Source: Myxococcales bacterium (lineage in GTDB: Bacteria; Myxococcota_A; Bradymonadia; UBA7976; UBA1532). Taken from it: a DNA stretch of 64,000 nt. The number at the start of each line of letters is the position of its first letter. The first letter of the stretch is position 1. Below, piece after piece: positions 54,401-61,565 of this stretch. The stretch lies in the NCBI GenBank assembly GCA_020633435.1, contig JACKDP010000006.1, forward strand, positions 248,001 to 312,000. Reading direction: 5' to 3'. A model generated the notes under the pieces. That model was not told the origin of the DNA. It searched no databases and was given only the letters and a program-made list of their open reading frames with translations. The translations under genes were made by a program, and so were the position numbers.

Positions 54401-55496
54401 GCGGCTGGAGAACAAGTTCAGTGAGATCGCGGTGTTCCGCGAGGAGAACCTGCGCTGCCTGTACGCCGCGCTGCGTCAGCTCAACCTGGCGTACCCCACG
54501 GGCCCGTCGCCGGAGCTGGGGCGCGCCTACGCGGTGATGTCGACGATGCTGGGCACGGTGCCCCTGCCGGGCATCGCCGACGCCTGGGTCGAGCGCGCGC
54601 GGGAGACGGCGGCCCAGCTCGAGAGCCGGCTGGACCAGGCGTGGATCTGGAACCGCTGCGCTTGCTACGAGCTGTACCGGGGCCGCTGGGAGGCGGTGTA
54701 CGCCGGGCTCGGGGCGGCCATCGAGGTCACCGAGCGGCTGGGCGACCGGCGGCTGCACGAGGAGACGCTCGTCGTGCAGGGATTGGCCGACATCTACCGG
54801 GGCCGCTTCGCCCAGGCCGAGGCCCTGATGGCGCGGCTGGTGGTCTCGGCGCGGGCGTCGGGCAACCAGCAGACGCGGAGCTGGGGGCTCATCGGCCGGG
54901 CCGAGTGCCTGGCGCGCATGGGATCGGCCGATGAGGCGCTGGCCCTGTGCGCCGAGGTGGCGCCGTGGGTCGACGGCGGCAGCCAGTCATCCGAGCGCAT
55001 GTGGGGGCGCGCGGTGCATGCGCTGGCCGCCCTGCACGCCGGCGACCTGGCGCTGGCCCGCCGGCACGCCGACTTCGTGTACGACCACTTCATCGGATCG
55101 CGGCCGGTGGCCTTCTGGAACCAGCAGACGGCGCCGGTGGTGGCCGAGGTCTACCGGGCCCTGCTGCCCAGCGAGCCCGGGTTGACGCGTCGCTTGAAGC
55201 GTGTGGTCCGAAACATCCGGACTTTCGGGAAGATCTTCCCGTTCGGCGGCGGGCTGGCGCTGTACTGGGGCGGCGTGCTCGCCGAGGCCCGGGGGCGGCT
55301 GCCGGCGGCCCAGGCAGCCTGGCGCGCGGCCATCGCCCTGGGGGAGCGCCTGGATCTGGCCTATGACCAGGGCCTCGCCCATCGCGACCTGGCGCGCACG
55401 CTGCCGGAGCCGGCCCGGGCGGCCCACGCCGAGGCGGCCCGGGACCTGCTGCTGGGGGTCTGCCAGGCCCGGGCCGATCTGCCGGCGGGGGGCTGA
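51480..55496 (+). CDS. Soluble-adenylyl-cyclase-like protein: two class III cyclase domains, AAA ATPase, TPR
   Basis: A 1338-residue protein with the domain order of animal soluble adenylyl cyclase (ADCY10). C1 (~15-200): VDISGFTPL and GDAILAVW hold the two metal aspartates. C2 (~250-420): ADKGATLLAGFG and EYTILGRPVNLAARLM with Asn and Arg of the transition-state pair; its first metal aspartate is missing (FVHFPELD), so C1 and C2 must act together. Then P-loop GEAGIGKS with Walker-B-like LVIEDAHW, and ~480 residues of TPR-like helices. GTG start at 51480, one base after the CMD stop. Likely makes cAMP in response to bicarbonate, ATP or a bound partner. Confidence 0.88.
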   Translation: MDLVRYAPELVLRRLAADPRPLRAAWGEQFPAVVLWVDISGFTPLTERLVAAGDSGVEALTEVLNRYFGRLVDLVQGAGGDITQFEGDAILAVWRLGADEEAEPVLRQVARCALEVSAALHGFEVGPGTRLSQRVALATGPLRFLWVGGVLARWAFAAAGAPLVQVQAIDHDVDPGEVVVAPDAWAILAPAARGTVLPSGAVRLEAVSGEPPRLPLERSTVPPDALPALRTLLPGAVLTRLQAGLGRWLAELRRISVVFVHFPELDPLDPDLVDRAQEAVARAQRAVYRFGASTLKFSVADKGATLLAGFGVPPLAHEDDPVRAVQAALALAEALQPLGIGVRVGVATGPVFCGLLGSEKRCEYTILGRPVNLAARLMQAGGAGVLVDEATWQGARHRLGFTPLSPLTLKGVAEPVAVYRPTGEERAVLRERTAIVGRAAELDLLSRGLQALVRAGDDATVVVEGEAGIGKSRLVAEAVAKASELGVRVLTAEAQAIERDTAYFAWRGVAAELFGLRPEDEPATVQARVMASLADDPEVAALAPLLQVVLPVDWPDNERTAEMVGEMRADNTRQLLVRLIERAARLERVMLVIEDAHWLDSASWEVAMRAARDVHPCLVLVATRPMGDAAPAACQAILEASETTRLTLQHLSPAQTLQLVCQRLGVVRLPEEVGRLLIDKSGGNPFFSEELAYALRDAGKLLIEDGICGLAPGEDLESLSLPGTVQGAIISRVDRLDPARQLLLKVASVIGREFLRRTLAHAYPSDETHAEVDELLPSVVDLDLVLPDVVGGEDASYVFKHAISQETIYGLMLFAQRRELHRRVAEWFEARSEDLPRFYPLLAWHYSRAEVPERAVHYLELAGSQALGRFACREAVRFYTRALEQCEKVPALGTPARLRTLEEGLALAYHGAGDMDACRRHGVTALELLGLPTARGRLRLVFGLLAQVGRRVWQARRPPTVPGTERRERLLAAARLENKFSEIAVFREENLRCLYAALRQLNLAYPTGPSPELGRAYAVMSTMLGTVPLPGIADAWVERARETAAQLESRLDQAWIWNRCACYELYRGRWEAVYAGLGAAIEVTERLGDRRLHEETLVVQGLADIYRGRFAQAEALMARLVVSARASGNQQTRSWGLIGRAECLARMGSADEALALCAEVAPWVDGGSQSSERMWGRAVHALAALHAGDLALARRHADFVYDHFIGSRPVAFWNQQTAPVVAEVYRALLPSEPGLTRRLKRVVRNIRTFGKIFPFGGGLALYWGGVLAEARGRLPAAQAAWRAAIALGERLDLAYDQGLAHRDLARTLPEPARAAHAEAARDLLLGVCQARADLPAGG

Positions 55497-55500
55497 GCGG

Positions 55501-56295
55501 GTGGCGAAGGCGCGGCGCGGAGGCGGGCTCTGGGGCGAGCCGGTGGTGCAGTTCCTGGGGCTCGGCGGGCTGGTCTTCCTGCTCTGGCGGGCGGCGGCCC
55601 CCCCGACCCCCGTGGCGCCCGCGCTCGAGGCGTCCCCCGCGACGGTGGCGGCCCTCCAGGCCGAGGAGGCGCGGCGGACGGGCGCGCGCCCCGACGACGC
55701 GGCGACGGCGCGCCTGGTGGCCACCTGGGAGGAGGACGAGGCCCTGTTCCAGGAGGCCCTGCGGCTGGGGCTGCACGAGCGCGACGCGGTGGTGCGGCGG
55801 CGGCTCATCCAGCAGGTCGAGGCCCTGGCCGACGAGGTGCCCGCGCCCACCGAGGCCGACCTCGCGGCGTGGCTGGCCGACCACCCGGATGACTTCCGGC
55901 GGCCCGAGACCCTGGCCGTCAGCCACCGCTTCTTCGGGGGCGACGAGGCGGCCGCCGCGGCGGCCCTGGCGCGCCTGCAGGCGGGCGAGGACGCGCCGGG
56001 GCAGGCGTTCGTCCATGGGCTGCGCTTCCCGGAGGTGACGGTGGAGCACCTGCGGCGCCTGCTCGGCCAGCGCTTCGCGGACGCGGCCGCGGGGGCGCCG
56101 GTGGGCGCCTGGCTCGGGCCCGTGCGCTCGAGCTACGGCCTGCACGCCCTGCGCGTCGAAGGGCGCACCGCCGGTCGGCCGGCGACGCTGGCCGAGGTCC
56201 GCGCCGACGTCGAGGCGGCCTGGCGGGAGGCCGCCCACGCGGCCGCCCGGGCGCGGCTGCGGGCCCGCCTCGCGGCCCGGCACCGCGCGCCATGA
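55501..56295 (+). CDS. PpiC-type peptidyl-prolyl isomerase, membrane-anchored
   Basis: A 264-residue protein: one N-terminal membrane anchor (VVQFLGLGGLVFLLW), then a helical domain and a parvulin-like part with LAVSHRFFGG and a LGPVRSSYGLHALRVE ending. It likely helps fold exported proteins. The GTG at 55501 lies four bases after the cyclase stop. Its stop overlaps the HupE/UreJ start (ATGA). PPIase and HupE/UreJ genes are often neighbours. Confidence 0.8.
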   Translation: MAKARRGGGLWGEPVVQFLGLGGLVFLLWRAAAPPTPVAPALEASPATVAALQAEEARRTGARPDDAATARLVATWEEDEALFQEALRLGLHERDAVVRRRLIQQVEALADEVPAPTEADLAAWLADHPDDFRRPETLAVSHRFFGGDEAAAAAALARLQAGEDAPGQAFVHGLRFPEVTVEHLRRLLGQRFADAAAGAPVGAWLGPVRSSYGLHALRVEGRTAGRPATLAEVRADVEAAWREAAHAAARARLRARLAARHRAP

Positions 56296-57272
56296 GGTGG
56301 CTCGGGCTGGGCGTCCTGCTCTGGGCGGCGACGGCGGGGGCCCATGACTTCGAGGCCCTGCGGCTGGAGGTAGACGTCGGCCCGGCCCGCGTCGCCGGCG
56401 TCCTGCTCGTGCCCTCGGCCCAGGTGGAGGGCCGCGCGCCGCGGGTGGGTGTGCCGGGCTGCGAGGGCTCCCAGTCGGCCCGCCTCGAGGCCCGGATGCT
56501 GCGGGTGGTCTTCGACCTCGCCTGCGCAGCGGCCCCCACGCGCCTCGTCCTCGACGACCTGCCGCCGGGTGCGCCCGTGCTGGCGTCGGTGCGCCGCGGC
56601 GGCGAGGCCACGGTGGCGGTGCTGGACGCCGCCGCGCCGACGCTCGCCCTCGGCGACCCCGGAGGCTGGCTGCGGTTCGTGCCCATCGGCGCCGCGCACA
56701 TCCTGGAGGGGGCCGACCACCTGCTCTTCGTGCTGGCCTTCGTGCTGCTGGTCAGCCGTCTGCGCCGGCTGGCCGGCGCCCTGACGGGCTTCACCCTCGG
56801 GCGCAGCCCTGACGCTGGGCGCCGCCACCCTGGGCCTCGTGCAGGTGCCGCCGGCGCTGGCCGAGGCGCTGATCGCGCTGTCGGTGCTCGTCCTGGCCGC
56901 CGAGGTCGCGCGCCCCAGGGAGACCTGGACGCGGCGCCATCCCGGCGTGGTGGCGGCGGCGTTCGGCCTGCTGCACAGGCTCGGCTTCGCAGGCGCCCCT
57001 GAGCGCCCTGCCACCCCCCAGGGCAGGGGTGGTGGGGGCGCTGCTGGGCTTCAACCTGGCGCGTGGAGCTGGGGCAGCTCGCGTTCGTGGCCGCCTTGCT
57101 CGGCCTGCGGCGGCTCCTCCCGGCGGCCGTCGCGGCGCGGGCCCGCCCCGTCGGCGTCCTGGCCATGGGGAGCCTCGCCGGCTTCTGGCTCTGGGCGCGC
57201 GTCGCCGCGTTCTGGGCGGTGTGGAGGCGCCCCACCGACGTGGTACCTTGTCGGGACGGGGGCGCGCGGGGG
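56292..57272 (+). CDS. HupE/UreJ family membrane protein (frame broken)
   Basis: Signal peptide and beta-rich N-terminal domain, then HILEGADHLLFVLAFVLL, the characteristic HupE/UreJ helix (PIGAAHILEGADH). The frame then shifts at ~56808 (GFTLGRS to LTLGAATLGLVQ), at ~56997 (FGLLHRLGFAGA to ALPPPRAGVVGALLGFNLA) and at ~57060 (to VELGQLAFVAALLG). All three shifts fit one extra base each. No stop codon in any frame separates it from the next gene, so its 3' end is set by that gene's ATG at 57276. Family members take up nickel or cobalt, but this group has a long periplasmic N-terminal domain and an unknown role. Confidence 0.7.
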
Positions 57273-57275
57273 AAG

Positions 57276-58031
57276 ATGGGGTCGGCCTACGAGGATCCGA
57301 TGTTCTGGCTGTTCCCGGTCGGGGCACGCTGGTGAGCGTCGGCAGCTTCGATCTGGGCGTTGCCGCTGACGCTCATCGCCTGGCTCTCGACCCGCCGGCG
57401 CTGCGCGTCCACCGCATCCAGCGCCGCCTGCCCCGGAGCCCGGCCGGATGGTGCGGCGCGGCCTGCTGGTCTGGGCCCTGAACAACGCCCCTGCTCTTCG
57501 GCCTGATGGTGCTGGCGTGGCCCGTCCTCCAGGGCATCTCCGGGGTGCATGGCGGGCCGCCGCCGGCGGCGTGGATCATCGCGCTGCAGGTCGTCGCCTT
57601 CATCTATCTAGATGATTTTTCTTTACTATTTCATGCACCGCGGGCTGCACCGCCAGCGGTGGCTCTGGCGGCATGTGCACCTCTGGCACCACCGCACGCA
57701 CGAAGACGCCCTGGGCCATCGCCGCGCACGACATGCACCCGGTCGAGTTCATCGCGACGGCGTGCCTGATGCTCGTCGGGCCGCTGGTGGTGGGCTGCCA
57801 TGTGCTGGTGCTGTGGATCTGGATCGCGTTTCGGCAGCTCGGGCGGCGGAGGGCACTGCGGCTACGCCTTCCCCTGAGCCTCACGCGGCTGCTGCCGGGC
57901 AGCGACGGCGCGCTGCACCACGACTTCCACCACGCCCAGCTGGGCGGGAACTTCGCGGGCTTCCTGGCCATGTGGATCGGTGGTTCGGGACGTGGAGCAA
58001 GGGCTACGCCGATCGGCGGCGGAAGGGCTGA
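57276..58031 (+). CDS. Sterol desaturase / C-4 sterol methyl oxidase-like protein (frame broken)
   Basis: About 250 codons, read in alternating frames. Pieces: MVLAWPVLQGISGVHGG, YYFMHRGLHRQRWLWRHVHL, WHHRTHEDA, AAHDMHPVEFIATACLM, GSDGALHHDFHHAQLGGN, WFGTWSKGYADRRRKG. The HX3H, HXXHH and HDFHH sets and the terminal FGT-KGY motif resemble plant/fungal C-4 sterol methyl oxidase (ERG25) more than the AGMO-like gene at 19.3 kb. At least five frame changes occur. ATG at 57276 follows GGGGGAAG. Membrane di-iron enzyme of sterol or fatty-acyl hydroxylation if intact. Confidence 0.65.
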
Positions 58032-58034
58032 GGG

Positions 58035-58528
58035 ATGGGGCGTCTCGTGGGGAGCGTGGTGGCGGTCGCGAGCCCTGGCGGGCCTGGGGGCCGTGGCCTT
58101 CGGCCTGACCCAGGGCGGGTGGCCGAGGCGCCGCCGCCCCCACATGGGCGCTGGCCGTCGTGCGCGCCCCGGCCGCGGCCGTCGCGACGGTGGCCTCGGT
58201 GGCGCTGGCCGCTGATCGCCCCTGATGTGCGGCTGGAGCGGCGGCTGGCCCAGGGCGAGAAGCCGCCGGCGGACTGCGAGGGGGCCGTCTCGGAGGAGGC
58301 CTGCGCGGTGCTGCAGAAGCACCCCACCTGGACGCTCGAGGCGGCGCGCCGCGTGGCGGCGGGGCATGTGGTGCTGGGGCTGACGACGGCGCAGGTGCAG
58401 GCCGCGTGGGGATGAGCCCGTGAAGCGGGAGACCGGCCCCGATGGCCCGGACGACGTGGTGCTACGACGAGGACTGCGCGTCGGGGGTCGTCTTCCTGGG
58501 CGACCAGGTCGTCGGCCTCAAGGAGTAG
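58035..58528 (+). CDS. Small exported protein with OmlA/SmpA-like end (frame broken)
   Basis: Starts four bases after the sterol-oxidase stop. A hydrophobic start (RLVGSVVAVAS), a frame change or two in the middle, then AGHVVLGLTTAQVQAAWG, whose GLTTAQVQAAWG resembles the SmpA/BamE motif, and after another shift TTWCYDEDCASGVVFLGDQ to the TAG at 58528. The fold of a small periplasmic beta-alpha domain is likely. Convergent with malQ, overlapping by about 11 bases. Confidence 0.5.
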
Positions 58529-60002
58529 GCAGGCGGCCGTACAGGGCGTTGAGGTGGCGCAGGCGGGCGGCGTCGCCGAGCTGCCCGGGCCAGAGGCGCC
58601 AGCTCCAGTTGCCGAGCCCCTCGGCTGGGACGTTCATGCGGGCGCGCGTGCCGTCGAGGGCCAGGGGTGTCCTGGGCCGCGAGGATGGCGGTGTGTCGCA
58701 GACCGAGGCGAGGGCCGCCCGGTTGACGTCCCACACGAGGTCGTGGGCCGCTGACGCCGGAAGTAGTGCCGGACGTGGTCCTGCACATGCGGGCGGCCGA
58801 GAGCCACCAGCCCAGCGTCGTGTCGTTGTCGTGGGTGCCCGGGTAGACCACGCCGTTCTTGCGGTGGTTGTGGGGCGGGTACCAGTTGTCGGCCTTGTCG
58901 CCGAAGGCGAACTGCAGGACGTGCATCCCGGGCAGGCTGGACGAGGCGAGCAGCGCCTTCACGCCGTCGTCGATGACGCCCAGATCCCTCAGCGATCACG
59001 GGGGAGATCCGGGCCGAAGGCCTGCGCCATGCGGTCGAAGAAGGCCTGGCCTGGCCCCGGTTCCCCAGGCGCCCGTGCGGGCGTCCGGGGCGTCGGCGGG
59101 ACGGCCCAGTAGGCCGAGAAGGCGCGGAAGTGGTCGATGCGGACGCGGTCGGTCAGGGCCAGGGCGCAGCCCAGCCGGGCGCGCCGCCACCAGGCGTGGT
59201 CCTCGGCGGCGCTGGCGTCCCAGCGGTAGAGGGGGTTGCCCCAGAGCTGGCCGGTGGCGCTGAAGCCGTCAGGGGCACGCCGGCCACGCGGGTGCGCTGG
59301 CCCGCGGCGTCCACCTCGAACAGGTGCCGGTGGGCCCAGACGTCGGCGCTGTCAGCGTCCACGTAGATGGGCAGGTCGCCGATGAAGCCGACGCCCTGGC
59401 CGCGCAGGCGGCGCGCAGGGGCCGTCCACTGCTGGTCGAAGAAGAGCTGGACGGCCTCGAACTGCTCGATGGCCACGCGGTGCTCGCTGGCGGCGCGCGC
59501 CAGGGCCTTGGCCTCGCGGTCGCGCAGCGGGGCCGGCCACGTCCACCAGGGCTGGCCGCCCTGGGCGTCGTGCAGCGCGCGGAAGAGGGCGGCGTCGGCC
59601 AGCCACGGGCTGCGCGCGGGAAGGCGTCGAGGGCCCCGCGATCCCCGGCCAGGTACCGGTCGGCGGCGGCCTGGAGGCGGGGCGCGAACGCGCGCATGGC
59701 CGCGAAGTCGACGCGGTCGGTGCGCGCAGCTCCTCGGACAGGGGGGCGTGGGCGTCGAGCAGGCCGTCGCGGGCGAGCGTCCGCAGATCGACCAGCCACG
59801 GGCTGCCCGCGAAGGCCGACCAGCCTCGAGTAGGGCGAGTCGCCGGCGCCAGGGCGGCACCAGCGGCAGGATCTGCCACCAGCGCATCCCGGCGGCCGCC
59901 AGCCAGTCGGCGAAGGCCACCGCCTCCGCGCCCAGATCGCCGATGCCATGGGGGCTGGCCAGGGAGGTCGGGTGCAGCAGCACCTGCGGAGCGGGTGTTC
60001 AT
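58518..60002 (-). CDS. malQ: 4-alpha-glucanotransferase (frame broken)
   Basis: About 495 codons, near the normal MalQ length. Ordered pieces in different frames: VLLHPTSLASPHGIGDLG, WWQILPLV, SAFAGSPWLVDLRTLARDGLL, QFEAVQLFFDQQW, FIGDLPIYVDADSADVWAHR, VRIDHFRAFSAYWA (nucleophile Asp), GVVYPGTHDNDTTLGWW, and LGNWSWRLWPGQL near the end. At least eight single-base shifts, both insertions and deletions, interrupt it. The start ATG overlaps the amidase stop (ATGA). It would rearrange glucan chains. The conserved motifs between shifts show no decay. Confidence 0.75.
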
Positions 60003-61556
60003 CGCGGATCCACCGGGGTCACGGGGTAGTCGTCGGCGCGCGGCGGGCGGCGTCGAGGGTCTGCAGGAGGCGGAGCGACGTCCTCGCGCCAGGGCCGCGA
60101 CGACCTGGGCGGCGACGGGCAGGCCCGCCGAGCCCCTGGGTGATGGCCGCCATCTTGCGCTCCAGGCGGTCCGTCCCCCGCCGGCGTGGCGGCCACGTCG
60201 GCCGGCGTCACGCGGGTGATGGGGGCGATGCCGCACGGGAAGTTCAGCAGGGGAGTAGCGGAAGCTGAAGGCGTTGGCGGCCGCGAAGTCGCCCGACGTC
60301 TGGTGTTGCAGGGCCCGGCACGACGTGGGCCGGGCAGAGCATGGCGTCGATGCCCGCCCGTTTCCAGCGGTCCAGCTCGGCGAGCCGCATGGCGGAGCGC
60401 CAGGGCGGTGAGGCGCTACAGGGCCTCGACGGGCTTCTCGCCGATGGCGCGCAGGGTGCTGGCGGCCCGGGCCTCGCCGGTGCGCTCCAGGACGAGGGCG
60501 ATGGCCTTGCGCAGGCCGCCCGGCAGGCGCGCGATGCGGGCGGCCACCTTGAGCTGGGGGACGAAGCCCTCGCCGTCGAGGCGGGTGCGCATGGTGCGCC
60601 TGCCGTCGGAGCCCAGGCCGCGAGCCAGACGAAGACGACCTCGCCCTCGTCGACCGGGCGCACGGGGACGAGCGTGGCGCCGGCCGCGACGAGGGCGTCG
60701 CGGGCCTGGTGGACGGCGCGCTGCACGGCGGGGACGGGCGTGAGGTAGCCGTCGTCGTCGCCAGCCGATGCGCAGGCCCCGCAGGTCGACGGCGGCCGGA
60801 TCGGGCAGGGGCAGGGGGGCACCCGCCGTCGACGCGGGCGAGGCTACGGGATCGACGACGCGGAAGAGCAGCGCGAGGTCCTCGGCGGAGCGGGCGAGGG
60901 GCCCAGGGTCGAGCGGACGATCTCCTGCCCGGGTACGCCGGCCTGGGCGCCGCGGCCTGCTCCAGCGGTCGACGGTGGCCTTGGTGCCGCACAAGCCCGT
61001 GAAAATGACAGGGATTCGCACGGAGCCGCCGATGTCGGTGCCCAGGCCGATGGGGGCGAAGCCGGCGGCGACGGCGGCGGACTCGCCCCCAGACGAGCCG
61101 CCGGAGGTGCGGGTGAGATCCCACGGGTTGCGCGCGTGACGCCGTAGCGCACGCTCTCGGTCTCCTGGGCGAGGAGGAGCTGGGCGACGTTGGTCTTGCC
61201 CAGGACGATGGCCCCGGCGGCGCGGAGCTGGCCCACGACGGCGGCGTCCTCGGCGGCGGGGCCGGTGGCGCGGCCGGCGAGGCCCAGGGTGCTGTCGAAG
61301 CCGGTGAGGTCGAGGTTCTCCTTGACCGTCATGGGCAGAAAGCCACAGCAGCGGCCGCCCTCGCCGCGGGCCCGGCGGCGTCGGCGGCGCGGGCCTCGGC
61401 CAGCGCCGCCTCGAAGCGGCGGACGGGCAGGGCGTTGATGGCGGGGTCGACCGCCTCGATGCGGCGGATATGGGCCTCGACGGCCTCGACGGCGGAGACC
61501 TCGCCGGCGGCCATGCGGGCCAGCAGCTCGGTCGCGGTCAGCGTGTGGATGGCCAT
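59999..61556 (-). CDS. Amidase (amidase signature family), frame broken
   Basis: About 519 codons from an ATG at 61556 (MAIHTLTATELLARMAAGEVS). Pieces in order: LPMTVKENLDLTGFDSTLGL (catalytic Lys), RAAGAIVLGKTNVAQ, SGGSSGGESAAVAAG (Ser-cis-Ser-Lys signature, in another frame), GTDIGGSVRIPVIFTGLCG, GVPGQEIVRSTLGP, ARSAEDLALLFRVVDP. Family enzymes hydrolyse amides; this resembles GatA and fatty acid amide hydrolases, but no GatB/GatC genes adjoin it, so a tRNA role is unlikely. Several indels break the frame; motifs are otherwise well kept. Confidence 0.72.
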
Positions 61557-61565
61557 GCCGCGCGT

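Noticed and set aside
51405..54758. A 1117-codon minus-strand frame opposite the cyclase gene
   Set aside because: Composition is Gln/His/Arg/Gly-rich shadow sequence; the plus strand shows catalytic motifs throughout.
57029..57481. HupE-like and sterol-oxidase-like proteins as a natural fusion
   Set aside because: No stop is seen between them only because the frames are scrambled; a ribosome site and ATG at 57276 mark a separate start.
56800..58530. Programmed frameshifting in the HupE-like and sterol-oxidase-like genes
   Set aside because: Shifts are too many, fall at unrelated sequences and continue into genes on the other strand; no slippery-heptamer pattern.
59999..61556. gatA, subunit of the tRNA amidotransferase
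   Set aside because: No gatB or gatC nearby, the gene is joined to malQ, and sequence fits general amidases equally well.
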